Of a stretch of 64,000 bases of DNA, positions 1 through 9,081 are shown one piece after another; the stretch's first letter is position 1, and each line of letters opens with the position of its first letter. The position numbers were made by a program, and so were the translations under genes. The notes beneath the pieces were generated by a model, which saw only the letters and a list, made by a program, of their open reading frames with translations, made no database searches and was not told the DNA's origin. This DNA is from Paenochrobactrum gallinarii (lineage in GTDB: Bacteria > Pseudomonadota > Alphaproteobacteria > Rhizobiales > Rhizobiaceae): assembly GCF_014205685.1 (NCBI RefSeq), contig NZ_JACIIU010000003.1, forward strand, positions 124,001 to 188,000. The letters run 5' to 3'.

Positions 1-1189
1 AGCCCGCCTGCATGCCTTCAACCGTGCGGCAGATGGTAAGATAGCGGCTTTGATCAGGCATTTCTGCCATCTCTGTCAGCACCTGACCAGAATTGGCAAA
101 ACTGGCATAAAGTGACAGCTTCGGGCACTGTCCGCCAAAACCGGAATGGGGAAAACCTTGCGCACCGATCCGCCTGAAAATATTGCCCGCATGGTCAATT
201 TCCATCAGGAAAAACGGCAGGGCCGATGCGCCTGTTTTTTGCAAATTAACCAGCCGGTTAGCAGCTTGCTGAAACGACACTTTAAAACGCGCAGCCAGTA
301 CATCAATATCATAGTGAACACGCTGGGCAGTCTCACGGAAATTGCGATAAGGCATCATCAGCGCGCGCGCCGCATAGCGGGCAAGTTCCTGCATCATAAT
401 GCGCCGCGCTTCACGCGAGGATAGTTTTAAAGCTTCCGCTTCCGCAGTGATTGCCACCTGCATGCGCAACATCACCGCCTCGCAGGCAATCTCCTGCAAC
501 TGGTCCGTTAGCGGCAGACGCTCAGAAATAAACAAACGCTGCGAATGGCGATCATAATGGCGACGCCAATCCGGCATGGTTGCAACCGGTAACGTGCGCA
601 CCGTAATACCGTGCTCCGTCCGCAGCCAGTTTTTTAAACTAGTTTGCAGATCGTCACCCGCATTCAATAATTTTAAAAAGGCATCCGCCTCTTCTTCCAG
701 CGAAGCATAATAATAAGGGTGACGCGCCAGCACATCCTGCACTTCATCAAATGGCAGGCGTGTTGCGGTCAGGGATGTGGGGCGGCCATCTTTTGCCAGC
801 ATATCCGACAAGTCCGATAAGCGCTGGCGCTGTTCTTTATAAGCGCGGTAAAGTTTGATCACCCCAAGCGCTGCATTGGGGGCAGCCTCGCCAATTTCAA
901 TCAGCTCCTGATCACCGGGCAATTCACCGCTCAGCAAAGGATCAGAGAACACTTCTTTCAAGGCAGAAACCGTACTGCCGCTTTCACCCTGCAACTGGTT
1001 GATATCAAGCTGATAGACAGATGTTAATTTGAGTAAAAGCTGCACGGTCAAAGGCCGCTGATTACGCTCAATCAGATTGAGATATGACGGCGAAATGCCA
1101 AGCGCTTCCGCCATTGCGGTTTGCGTCAGTTCACGCTCGTTGCGGATGCGGCGGATACGTGGTCCGGCAAAAATCTTACGCTCGCTCAT
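1..1189 (-). CDS. ScfR/RamB-type XRE transcriptional regulator (partial, C-terminus beyond window)
   Basis: The gene runs leftwards off the window; about 396 codons are visible. It begins [20 protein letters not shown]. An XRE helix-turn-helix covers about residues 8-62, with a recognition-helix region reading [15 protein letters not shown]. The middle and C-terminal parts match the layout of short-chain-fatty-acyl regulators (ScfR, RamB), which combine an XRE domain with an IrrE/ImmA-like region and DUF2083. No HExxH motif is visible where an ImmA protease would have one (ACEAVML region), so a purely regulatory role is likely. It is divergent from aceA over about 250 bp, the usual arrangement for regulators of the glyoxylate shunt. 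That it controls aceA and itself is inference. The family call is firm; the exact ligand is unknown. Confidence 0.85.
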   Translation of the reverse strand, partial: MSERKIFAGPRIRRIRNERELTQTAMAEALGISPSYLNLIERNQRPLTVQLLLKLTSVYQLDINQLQGESGSTVSALKEVFSDPLLSGELPGDQELIEIGEAAPNAALGVIKLYRAYKEQRQRLSDLSDMLAKDGRPTSLTATRLPFDEVQDVLARHPYYYASLEEEADAFLKLLNAGDDLQTSLKNWLRTEHGITVRTLPVATMPDWRRHYDRHSQRLFISERLPLTDQLQEIACEAVMLRMQVAITAEAEALKLSSREARRIMMQELARYAARALMMPYRNFRETAQRVHYDIDVLAARFKVSFQQAANRLVNLQKTGASALPFFLMEIDHAGNIFRRIGAQGFPHSGFGGQCPKLSLYASFANSGQVLTEMAEMPDQSRYLTICRTVEGMQAG

Positions 1190-1224
1190 CAACTCCCCCT
1201 TTGAGTTACGCACGAGATTGACAT

Positions 1225-1270
1225 GTTTTTACAAGATTGTGAAACGAAAAACTTATGACAGTTTTTACAA
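1225..1270. promoter_or_regulatory. Direct repeats in the scfR-aceA intergenic region (candidate operator)
   Basis: The decamer GTTTTTACAA occurs twice, at 1225-1234 and 1261-1270, so the copies start 36 bp apart on the same face if DNA is near 10.5 bp per turn (36 bp is about 3.4 turns, so not exactly in phase). They lie just upstream of the regulator start and about 170 bp from aceA. A role as ScfR binding sites is inference from position. Confidence 0.4.
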
Positions 1271-1436
1271 ATTTACAGCGCTACCTAGTCAAAACCTTGA
1301 CAGAGTTACTTCAATTATCTGGCTGAAATCATCATTTTTCTGGCTGCTCAGAGCGGCAATCTGTAAAAAAAGTAACAGACAGCCAAACAATTTTGTTTTG
1401 GCCTTACAAAAGTTCATTCATGTGAGGAGACCAGAA

Positions 1437-2726
1437 ATGACTGATTTTTACAACCTGATCCCATCCGCTCCAAAGGGTCGTTTTGACGGCATCAAACGCG
1501 CGCATAGCGCCGAAGACGTCAAGCGCCTGCGCGGTTCTGTAGAAATCAAATATTCGCTGGCAGAAAACGGTGCCAACCGTCTTTGGAAACTCATCCACGA
1601 AGAAAACTTTGTTAACGCACTGGGCGCACTTTCCGGCAATCAGGCCATGCAGATGGTTCGTGCAGGCTTGCAGGCCATTTACCTCTCCGGCTGGCAGGTT
1701 GCCGCCGATGCCAATACGGCTTCTGCCATGTATCCGGATCAGTCACTTTATCCGGCCAATGCGGCACCGGAACTGGCCAAGCGCATCAACAAAACCTTGC
1801 AGCGCGCCGACCAGATTGAAACTGCAGAAGGCAAAGGCCTTTCTGTTGACACATGGTTTGCACCGATTGTTGCCGATGCAGAAGCCGGTTTTGGCGGCCC
1901 GCTCAATGCGTTTGAAATCATGAAAGCCTTTATTGAGGCAGGCGCTGCCGGTGTGCACTTTGAAGACCAGCTGGCATCGGAGAAAAAATGCGGCCATTTG
2001 GGCGGCAAGGTTCTTATTCCAACGGCTGCCCATATCCGCAACCTCAATGCAGCACGCCTTGCAGCCGACGTAATGGGCACACCAACACTGGTGATTGCAC
2101 GAACAGATGCGGAAGCTGCCAAGCTTTTGACCTCGGATATTGACGAGCGCGACCAGCCATTTGTTGATTATGACAAGGGCCGCACCGTGGAAGGTTTCTA
2201 TCATGTAAAAAATGGTCTGGAGCCATGCATTGCCCGTGCTGTCGCTTATGCCCCGCATTGCGATCTGATCTGGTGCGAAACATCAAAACCTGATCTGGAG
2301 CAGGCACGTAAATTTGCCGAAGGTGTTCATAAAGCGCATCCGGGCAAGCTTCTGGCATATAACTGCTCGCCATCCTTCAACTGGAAAGCCAATCTGGACG
2401 ATGCCACAATCGCCAAATTCCAGCGTGAACTGGGTGCAATGGGTTATAAGTTCCAGTTCATCACGCTCGCCGGTTTCCACCAGCTCAATTACGGCATGTT
2501 TGAGCTCGCCAAAGGCTACAAAGAGCGCCAGATGGCCGCTTACTCCGAATTGCAGGAAGCTGAATTTGCAGCCGAAGCACGCGGTTACACAGCAACCAAA
2601 CACCAGCGCGAAGTCGGCACCGGTTATTTCGATGCCGTATCCATGGCAATCACCGGCGGACAGTCATCAACAACCGCCATGGGCGAATCCACCGAGCAGG
2701 CACAGTTCCTGCCCGCAGCTGAATAA
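1437..2726 (+). CDS. aceA: Isocitrate lyase
   Basis: Isocitrate lyase splits isocitrate into glyoxylate and succinate, the first step of the glyoxylate shunt used for growth on acetate or fatty acids. The protein is 429 residues, normal for the family. The signature KKCGH lies at residues 183-187 with catalytic Cys185. The ATG at 1437 is preceded by GAGGAG and gives the standard start [14 protein letters not shown]; the frame is open further upstream, but that extension has no family resemblance. The divergent ScfR-type regulator and the small gene 20 bp downstream suggest a regulated two-gene unit ended by the hairpin at 3057-3090. Confidence 0.97.
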   Translation: MTDFYNLIPSAPKGRFDGIKRAHSAEDVKRLRGSVEIKYSLAENGANRLWKLIHEENFVNALGALSGNQAMQMVRAGLQAIYLSGWQVAADANTASAMYPDQSLYPANAAPELAKRINKTLQRADQIETAEGKGLSVDTWFAPIVADAEAGFGGPLNAFEIMKAFIEAGAAGVHFEDQLASEKKCGHLGGKVLIPTAAHIRNLNAARLAADVMGTPTLVIARTDAEAAKLLTSDIDERDQPFVDYDKGRTVEGFYHVKNGLEPCIARAVAYAPHCDLIWCETSKPDLEQARKFAEGVHKAHPGKLLAYNCSPSFNWKANLDDATIAKFQRELGAMGYKFQFITLAGFHQLNYGMFELAKGYKERQMAAYSELQEAEFAAEARGYTATKHQREVGTGYFDAVSMAITGGQSSTTAMGESTEQAQFLPAAE

Positions 2727-2746
2727 GTTTTAAAAGGGGAATAAAA

Positions 2747-2989
2747 ATGTCAACCGCTTCACCTGCACGCGTTAAAGAAAGAGCCGAGGAGCAATCCTCT
2801 TCCATGAATAACGACCAGCAGACTGCTATCCGTATGCTGGCCAATGATTTGCATCGCCTCAACTATGCAGTGATGAAAGCGGTTGATGCCGGTGTTTCGG
2901 TGGAGCTGATCCGTTCAGCCCGCCATCACGGCGGAGACGGTAACTGGGGCGATCTCCTCATCCCTGTTATCGTTTCCAAATCTGCCTGA
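2747..2989 (+). CDS. Small conserved protein downstream of aceA
   Basis: This 80-residue protein starts 20 bp after aceA with a good ribosome-binding site (AAAAGGGG). I recognise it only as a small protein often seen after aceA in Brucella-like genomes; its function is unknown to me. The N-terminal 20 residues are polar and probably disordered. The rest has amphipathic helix character (IRMLANDLHRLNYAVMKAV) and ends in a short hydrophobic strand. There is no signal peptide or membrane segment. Cotranscription with aceA is likely because the next terminator lies only after this gene. Confidence 0.75.
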   Translation: MSTASPARVKERAEEQSSSMNNDQQTAIRMLANDLHRLNYAVMKAVDAGVSVELIRSARHHGGDGNWGDLLIPVIVSKSA

Positions 2990-3056
2990 TCAAAGCCTTA
3001 AAACGTCTTGAATACGCGTTGATACAGTTTTGAATGTTCCTGTCATACAATCATTG

Positions 3057-3090
3057 CTCCGGCAGCTGCGGTTGCCGGAGTTTTTCTTTT
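3057..3090 (+). terminator. Rho-independent terminator after aceA unit
   Basis: An 8-bp stem CTCCGGCA/TGCCGGAG with an 8-base loop is followed by a T-rich run (3081-3090). It closes the aceA transcript. Confidence 0.85.
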
Positions 3091-3203
3091 AAGGCTCATT
3101 TAAATCGTCAAAAAATATTCATAGTTTTATTGCCACATCCCTATTTGTAAAACTTTAACGATAGGGCTATCATGCGGTTCTATAGTTCATATTTTGGTGA
3201 TTA

Positions 3204-4637
3204 ATGTCTGCTGATACACCTGAGAAAAAAATTACTAAGCCCACAACCAGACGCCGTACTCCGCCCCATGTCAAATCATTGCGCGGCGTTAAAAACTGGA
3301 AACAAGTTTCCGAATGGCTGGAATGGCGCGATATTGAAGATATTGAATGTATCACTCCGGATCAGGCCGGTGTTGCACGCGGCAAAATGATGCCGTCGAA
3401 AAAATTTACCTCTAACACATCACTGGCGCTGCCTTCTGCTGTTTTCATGACCACTATTTCAGGTGATTACCCTGAAGACGGTCACGGCTTTGCCTATCCG
3501 GAAAATGACGGCGATCTGAAACTGGTGCCTGATTTGTCGACCCTTTGCATCGTGCCGTGGGAAACTGATCCGACTGCGCAAGTCATCTGCGATCTGGTCA
3601 ACCAAAACGGCAAAAATGTTGAATATACACCGCGCAATGTGTTGCGCAGTGTCGTTGCCGCTTATCACAAGCGCGGGTTAAAACCTGTTGTTGCACCGGA
3701 AATCGAGTTTTATCTGGTTAAGAAAAACCCTGACCCTGACTATCCGCTCACCCCGCCGGTCGGGCGTTCCGGCCGTGCAATTGGTGGAGGTCAAGGCTAT
3801 TCGATTGCCGGCGTCAACGAGTTTGACGAGCTGATCGACGATATTTATCATTTCTCCGAAGCGCAGGGCTTGGAAATTGACACGCTGATCCACGAAGAAG
3901 GTGCGGCGCAGCTGGAGATCAACCTGCGCCATGGCGATCCGGTTGAGCTTGCCGATCAGGTTTTCATGTTCAAGCGCACCATTCGTGAGGCAGCGCTTAA
4001 GCACGATATGTATGCCACTTTTATGGCTAAGCCTATTCAGGGCCAGCCCGGCTCTGCCATGCATATCCATCAGTCGATTGTCGATAAGAAAACCGGCCGC
4101 AATATTTTCAGTAATGAAGATGGCAGCGAGAGCGATCACTTCCTGCATTTCATTGGTGGCATGCAAAAACATGTCCCCAATGCACTGGTGATGTTTGCGC
4201 CTTATGTGAACTCCTATCGCCGTCTGACACCGGATGCGTCCGCACCGGTTAACGTCAAATGGGGTTATGATAACCGCACCACCGCTTTCCGTGTGCCGCG
4301 TTCGGAGCCGGGCAGCCGCCGTGTGGAAAATCGTATTCCATCCTCTGATGCCAATCCTTATCTGGCCTTGGCAGCATCACTGGCCTGCGGTTTGATCGGT
4401 ATTATCAACCAGATCAAGCCGGATGAACCTGTGGCAACCTCCGTCAACCGCAATGAAATTGAACTGCCACGCGGTTTGATTGAAGCGGTGGAGCTGTTTG
4501 AAAACGACAAAGAACTGCAAAAATTCTTAGGTGAATCTTTCGTCACCACCTATGCCGCCATCAAACGTGCAGAATTTGAAACTTTCATGGAAGTTATCAG
4601 TCCATGGGAGCGCGAATATCTGCTCCTCAACGTTTAA
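3204..4637 (+). CDS. puuA: Glutamine synthetase family protein, probably gamma-glutamylputrescine synthetase
   Basis: This 477-residue protein is close in length to E. coli PuuA (about 470). It has the GS metal-binding patch EIEFYL (about residues 165-170) and the nucleotide/glutamate motif SAMHIHQS in the place of GSGMHVHQS of true GS. The basic N-terminal 30 residues are an extension. PuuA-type enzymes ligate glutamate to putrescine using ATP. The next gene encodes a PuuB-like FAD oxidase, which supports the putrescine assignment. Another polyamine or amine substrate is possible, because this GS subfamily is broad. A housekeeping ammonia-assimilating role is unlikely given the neighbours. 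Confidence 0.75.
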   Translation: MSADTPEKKITKPTTRRRTPPHVKSLRGVKNWKQVSEWLEWRDIEDIECITPDQAGVARGKMMPSKKFTSNTSLALPSAVFMTTISGDYPEDGHGFAYPENDGDLKLVPDLSTLCIVPWETDPTAQVICDLVNQNGKNVEYTPRNVLRSVVAAYHKRGLKPVVAPEIEFYLVKKNPDPDYPLTPPVGRSGRAIGGGQGYSIAGVNEFDELIDDIYHFSEAQGLEIDTLIHEEGAAQLEINLRHGDPVELADQVFMFKRTIREAALKHDMYATFMAKPIQGQPGSAMHIHQSIVDKKTGRNIFSNEDGSESDHFLHFIGGMQKHVPNALVMFAPYVNSYRRLTPDASAPVNVKWGYDNRTTAFRVPRSEPGSRRVENRIPSSDANPYLALAASLACGLIGIINQIKPDEPVATSVNRNEIELPRGLIEAVELFENDKELQKFLGESFVTTYAAIKRAEFETFMEVISPWEREYLLLNV

Positions 4638-4670
4638 AAGCCCGCCCTCACCCCATATATAAAAAAATAA

Positions 4671-4778
4671 TAAAGTCAGAGAGGTTTTCATGGATAAACA
4701 TCCGGTTTTGATACTCCTCTCTGGCTTTAATGCATGCCTTCCAAAAGAAGATACCAGTTTTGGGATAAGGCAATGCAT
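4671..4778. repeat. Composite palindromic repeat between puuA and puuB
   Basis: Two adjacent hairpins are visible. The left one pairs TAAAGTCAGAGAGG (4671-4684) with CCTCTCTGGCTTTA (4716-4729), with one T-G pair. The right one (4730-4778) pairs ATGCAT-GCCTT-CCAAAA with TTTTGGGATAAGGCAATGCAT. Read on the minus strand, the right half aligns well with the element at 15246-15288, including the shared core ATCCCAAAAC-GGT. This is the general look of the palindromic intergenic repeats of Rhizobiales. There is no T-run, so it is not a simple terminator. Confidence 0.6.
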
Positions 4779-4875
4779 AAAATCATTGATAGAGTGAGCG
4801 CGATACGCTCTCACTGCTCTGCTTCACACGTCAGATTTATATTTGATACGATAACACTCTAACGGGACAGCCCGT

Positions 4876-6189
4876 ATGTTGCAGCAAAATCAAAGCCCTA
4901 TCTCCCATTACCTTTCCCCGATCTCTCCGGGATTTTCCTGGTATGAAGCGAGTGTAGCCGAAAGGCCGGCCTACCCTGCCCTTGATGGTTCAAGGCAGGC
5001 CGATGTTGTCATTATTGGTGGTGGCTATACGGGGCTTTCTGCAGCCTTCCATCTGGCACAAAATGGTGTCGATGTGGTGCTGATTGATGCAGCGCGCTTT
5101 GGCGATGGCGCATCGGGGCGCAATGGCGGCCAGTTTGGCACCGGCCAGCGCTCGTGGGCTGAAGATCTGGAAAATGAATATGGCTTCACCCGCGCCAAAG
5201 CCCTGTTTGAACTGGCCGAGGACAGCAAGCCGCTGATTAAAAGCATCTGCAACCAGCACAATATCGATATTGAATATGCAACAGGCCAGATGTCTGTTGC
5301 CCATAAAAAGCGCTATTTGAAGCAATATGAGCGCCATGTGGAGCTGATGCAAACACGCTATAATTATCCGCATGTGCGGATGATGGATGCACAGGAAGCC
5401 GCCGAAAAGCTGGGTTCAACACGTTATTACGGCGGTACTTATGATAGTGGAACCGGCCATATTCACCCGCTTAAATTACTGGTAGGCATGGCAAAACTGG
5501 CGGCTCAAGCTGGCGCTTCACTATTTGAAAACACCAAAGCCACGAAACTTGAATGCCAGAACGGACGCGTGACCGTCACGACGGACAAAGGCACCATCAC
5601 CGCCAAACATTGTTTGCTTGCTGTTAACGCGCATGGCGGCCTGCTGGAGCCGGTAAGTGCTGCGCATGTGATGCCGATCCGCTCTTTCATGGGCGCAACC
5701 GTGCCGCTGGACAAGAAATACGGCGTTTTGCATGGCGGTGAAGCGGTGGATGACTCACGCTTTGTCGTGCGTTATTTCCGCCTCACCCAAGATGGCCGCC
5801 TGCTATTTGGCGGACGTGAAGCCTATACAGCCGATAATCCGCGCGAAATCAGCACCCATATCCGCCGCCAGATTGCAGAAATTTATCCGCAACTGGCCGA
5901 TGTTGAAATCACCCATTCATGGGGCGGTTCGGTTGGCATCACCATGCCGCGCCAGCCTTTTGTGCGCGAAGTGATGCCTAATGTCATTTCTGCCGGTGGT
6001 TATTCCGGCCATGGCGTGATGCTTGCCAATCTGATGGGGCAGCTTTACGCTGAGAAACTGGCGGGTAAAGGTGAAAGACTGCAATTATTGCAAGACCTCA
6101 ACATTCCGGCTTTCCCTGGTGGTCGCCGCTTCCGCTCACCACTTTTGTTTGTAGCGCTGTCTTGGTTTGCATTGATGGATCGTATTTAA
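4876..6189 (+). CDS. puuB: FAD-dependent amine oxidoreductase, probably gamma-glutamylputrescine oxidase
   Basis: This 437-residue D-amino-acid-oxidase-fold flavoprotein carries the Rossmann dinucleotide motif IIGGGYTG (about residues 46-53) and the typical GxxGxNGGQ stretch (GASGRNGGQFGTGQ) of the PuuB/OrdL group. It would oxidise gamma-glutamylputrescine to the aldehyde with release of ammonia and peroxide. It sits downstream of the PuuA-like ligase, separated by the repeat at 4671-4778, and 10 bp before the hydrolase gene. The ATG at 4876 follows a GGGA stretch. No signal peptide is visible, so it is cytoplasmic. The exact amine substrate is inferred from the neighbour. Confidence 0.78.
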   Translation: MLQQNQSPISHYLSPISPGFSWYEASVAERPAYPALDGSRQADVVIIGGGYTGLSAAFHLAQNGVDVVLIDAARFGDGASGRNGGQFGTGQRSWAEDLENEYGFTRAKALFELAEDSKPLIKSICNQHNIDIEYATGQMSVAHKKRYLKQYERHVELMQTRYNYPHVRMMDAQEAAEKLGSTRYYGGTYDSGTGHIHPLKLLVGMAKLAAQAGASLFENTKATKLECQNGRVTVTTDKGTITAKHCLLAVNAHGGLLEPVSAAHVMPIRSFMGATVPLDKKYGVLHGGEAVDDSRFVVRYFRLTQDGRLLFGGREAYTADNPREISTHIRRQIAEIYPQLADVEITHSWGGSVGITMPRQPFVREVMPNVISAGGYSGHGVMLANLMGQLYAEKLAGKGERLQLLQDLNIPAFPGGRRFRSPLLFVALSWFALMDRI

Positions 6190-6199
6190 GAGTAATGAA

Positions 6200-6781
6200 A
6201 TGTCAGCATTAAAGTTCAATCAGGCTAAATCCGCTTTGATCATTATTGATGTGCAGCAGGCTTTTAGTGAAATGGCGGCATCTGGTGCTCAGCGCAACAA
6301 TCTTTCTGCCGAAGATAATATTGCCCGGTTACTCAGCGCTTTCAGAGCAAGCAGTGCAGCGATTTTTCATATCCGCCATCGTAATGATACTGAAAGCTCA
6401 CGCTTCAATCCTAAAAACAGCGGTTTTCAACCAATGCAATCTGCGCTGGAGCAAGCCGGTGAAACCGTGATTGTCAAACAGGTCAACAGCTCTTTTATCG
6501 GCACTGATCTGGAAGAGCGTTTGCGTGCCGCAAATATTGAAAGTGTGATTATCTGTGGCGCGACTACCAATCACTGCGTGGAAACCACCACACGCATGGC
6601 CGGCAATTTAGGCTTCGACACATATCTCGCCCATGATGCGACCTGGACATTTGACCGCACAGGGCCGGACGGTGCAGTGCATAAAGCTGATACTATTCAA
6701 GCCATATCACTTGCCAATCTCCATGATGAATTTTGTACAATTACCGATACGGCCAGCCTGACCAGCTATATGGCACCATGA
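6200..6781 (+). CDS. Isochorismatase-family cysteine hydrolase
   Basis: This 193-residue protein has the complete catalytic triad of the isochorismatase-like hydrolases: Asp17 in IIIDVQQAF, Lys93 in VIVKQVN and Cys126 in ICGATTNHCVETT. The family hydrolyses amides and carbamates such as nicotinamide, N-carbamoyl compounds and ureidoacrylate. The gene starts 10 bp after puuB and its stop overlaps the start of the MFS gene, so the three are cotranscribed. A role in an amide-cleaving step of polyamine or amine breakdown is inference; the gamma-glutamyl hydrolase of the classical pathway (PuuD) belongs to a different family and is not seen here. Confidence 0.85.
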   Translation: MSALKFNQAKSALIIIDVQQAFSEMAASGAQRNNLSAEDNIARLLSAFRASSAAIFHIRHRNDTESSRFNPKNSGFQPMQSALEQAGETVIVKQVNSSFIGTDLEERLRAANIESVIICGATTNHCVETTTRMAGNLGFDTYLAHDATWTFDRTGPDGAVHKADTIQAISLANLHDEFCTITDTASLTSYMAP

Positions 6782-8037
6782 CCAATAACCCGTCAGGCCA
6801 AAATGCAGGCTCGGATATCATCCCCGAAACCGACCAATATTGGCGGCAAAATCTGCTGGTGAGCTTTTTCGGCTCCTTCACCACAATCATCGCCATGACA
6901 TTGCTTCTGCCTTTTTTGCCGCTCTATGTGGAACAACTGGGCATCGAAGACCACGCACAAATCGTGCAATGGTCGGGCATTGCCTATGGCGCAACTTTCT
7001 TTGCCGCAGCGCTTGTTGCACCGCTTTGGGGCCGCATGGCTGATCGTTATGGCCGCAAACTTATGCTGGTGCGCGCCTCACTTGGCATGGCCATTGCAAT
7101 GTCGCTGATTGGTATGGCTACCAATGTCTGGCAGTTGGTGGCGCTTCGTTTATTTGCAGGGCTTGCCGGTGGTTATGCCTCCGGCTCCACCATTCTGGTT
7201 GCCACCCAAACCCCAAAAGAACGCACCGCTTGGGCGCTTGGTGTTTTATCCTCCGGCATTATGGCAGGCAATCTGGTCGGGCCATTGATCGGTGGTGCTT
7301 TGCCGCCAGTCATCGGCATCCGCGCCACGTTTTGGCTGGCTGGCGGCGTGATTTTTATCACCTTTCTGGCGACCAGTTTTTTCATCCGCGAAGATAAAAA
7401 ACCGAAAGAAAAACACACCAACAAACAAACCCTAAAGCCCAAAGGTGTATGGGCGCAAATACCCGATAAACGTCCGATCATCGCCATGTTGATTACCGGC
7501 ACTTTGCTGATGGTTGCCAATATGTCGGTGGAGCCAATCATCACGGTTTATGTGGCGCAATTGCTGGACGACCAGCGCTCGCTGACTATGGTTTCCGGTG
7601 TGGTGATGGCGGCCGCAGCCTTGGGAAGTATTTTGTCAGCGTCAAAGCTTGGCAAAATTGCCGACCAGATCGGCCACAATAAAGTGATTATCGCCGCACT
7701 TGCCATTTCAGCGCTGCTGCTTATTCCGCAGGCTTTTGTAACTGAAAGCTGGCAATTGATAATTTTACGCTTTTTGATGGGGCTGGCGCTCGGCGGCTTG
7801 TTGCCCTGCATCACCAGCGTCATTCGTCACAATGTGCCCCACACCGTTTCCGGCAGTGTTTTGGGGCTGTCCACCTCAGCGCAATATGCCGGACAGGTGA
7901 TCGGCCCCTTAACCGGTGGCTTTATTGGCGGACATTTTGGTATGCGGGCGGTGTTTTTAGGCACCTGCCTGATGATGGCGGCAGGTGCATTTTATAATTG
8001 GCATATTTTTGCTCGCGGAAAACAAAAACAGGCTTAA
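6778..8037 (+). CDS. Major facilitator superfamily transporter
   Basis: A 419-residue protein with 12 predicted membrane helices in two halves. MFS motif A appears as GRMADRYGRK after helix 2, and a degenerate copy after helix 8 (GKIADQIGHNK). A hydrophilic loop rich in Lys separates the halves. The ATG at 6778 overlaps the stop of the hydrolase gene as ATGA, a sign of translational coupling; an open extension upstream lies inside that gene and is not used. It resembles drug/sugar efflux MFS proteins. In this operon it may move the amine substrate or a breakdown product; direction of transport cannot be told from sequence. Confidence 0.85.
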   Translation: MTNNPSGQNAGSDIIPETDQYWRQNLLVSFFGSFTTIIAMTLLLPFLPLYVEQLGIEDHAQIVQWSGIAYGATFFAAALVAPLWGRMADRYGRKLMLVRASLGMAIAMSLIGMATNVWQLVALRLFAGLAGGYASGSTILVATQTPKERTAWALGVLSSGIMAGNLVGPLIGGALPPVIGIRATFWLAGGVIFITFLATSFFIREDKKPKEKHTNKQTLKPKGVWAQIPDKRPIIAMLITGTLLMVANMSVEPIITVYVAQLLDDQRSLTMVSGVVMAAAALGSILSASKLGKIADQIGHNKVIIAALAISALLLIPQAFVTESWQLIILRFLMGLALGGLLPCITSVIRHNVPHTVSGSVLGLSTSAQYAGQVIGPLTGGFIGGHFGMRAVFLGTCLMMAAGAFYNWHIFARGKQKQA

Positions 8038-8783
8038 ATACTATAACCGCCATCCACATCAATGGCGGCACCGGTGATAAAGCCAGCCTCATCAGAAGCC
8101 AGCCACAAAGCGGCATTAGCCACATCTGCCGGTGTCGACAAACGGCCCATCGGAATTGTATCCACCAATTGTTCGCGTGCTTGTGGCGTGTCGTTTTTCA
8201 GGAAAAGCGGCAATGTACCGCTATCGCTTTCCACCGGACAAATGCAATTTACGCGAATATTTTTTTCAGCCAGTTCCAGCGCCATTGCCTTGGTTGCGCT
8301 GATGACCCAACCTTTGGAAGCACTATACCACGCCAAACCTTTGCGCGGATGACGCCCCGAGGCGGAAGCGGTATTGATGATAACGCCACCGCCTTGTTGT
8401 TCCATCAAAGGTGCCAAAGCAAGGGTCGAATAATAAATCGCCTTCATATTTACCGCACTGATGAGATCGAAATTATCTTCGCTCACTTCGGTCAGCGGCT
8501 GATTGCGATGGGTGAAACCAGCATTATTGACCATGATATCAATACGGCCAAAGCGATCATAGGCTGTCTGCATGATATCGGCGACACTGTCTTTGCGCGA
8601 GACATCCCCACGCACCGCAATTGCCTCGCCCCCAAGTCCATCCAGCTGATCTTCAATATGTTTGGCGTTTAAATCCACCAAGACGATCCGAGCGCCCTCC
8701 TCAGAAAAACGTTTGGCCATTGCGGCACCAAAGCCCGAGCCTGCTCCGGTAATGATTGCGACTTTTCCGGCTAACCGTTGCAT
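8034..8783 (-). CDS. Short-chain dehydrogenase/reductase
   Basis: A 249-residue classical SDR. It has the cofactor motif TGAGSGFG (residues 13-20), the NNAG motif, the catalytic YSASK and the C-terminal DGGYSI. Asp at the end of the second strand (LVDLN) suggests NAD rather than NADP. Its 3' end overlaps the stop of the convergent MFS gene by 4 bp. The substrate is unknown; similar proteins are called glucose 1-dehydrogenase or 3-oxoacyl-ACP reductase by default. A link to the catabolic operon it faces is possible but not shown. Confidence 0.85.
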   Translation of the reverse strand: MQRLAGKVAIITGAGSGFGAAMAKRFSEEGARIVLVDLNAKHIEDQLDGLGGEAIAVRGDVSRKDSVADIMQTAYDRFGRIDIMVNNAGFTHRNQPLTEVSEDNFDLISAVNMKAIYYSTLALAPLMEQQGGGVIINTASASGRHPRKGLAWYSASKGWVISATKAMALELAEKNIRVNCICPVESDSGTLPLFLKNDTPQAREQLVDTIPMGRLSTPADVANAALWLASDEAGFITGAAIDVDGGYSI

Positions 8784-9081
8784 AAACCAATCTCCTTGAT
8801 GCCTGATATAAAAATTCTGACTGATTATGCAGCCAAATCACTTAACAACATCTATATTCCTCTCTATGGCTTAAAGATGAACCATAGCTACGAGCAAGAA
8901 CTAAATGCCTGTCATTTTAACCGAGGTGTTGCTGGCACTTTTTACAAGACTGACATCAAGGCGCATTATAAATTCATGCAACCTGAAAATTGGACAGTTG
9001 AATTTAAATCGATTTAATATTATGCATGCAAGCGTTAAATCGTGATAACACTGTCAGAACGAATGATAGAAGAGAGCGACC
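8784..9081. other. Intergenic region between SDR and zwf
   Basis: This stretch holds the divergent promoters of the SDR gene and zwf. I see no convincing gene in it. The perfect 14-bp palindrome TTAAATCGATTTAA (9004-9017) lies 65 bp before the zwf start, and TTAAATCG recurs at 9035-9042; both are candidate regulator sites. Confidence 0.5.

Noticed and set aside
146-424. Plus-strand frame of 92 codons at the left edge
   Set aside because: It is the reverse strand of the ScfR-type regulator gene, whose frame is intact and clearly coding.
8778-9017. Plus-strand frame of 79 codons before zwf
   Set aside because: It begins inside the SDR start region, has no ribosome-binding site and no domain-like pattern.
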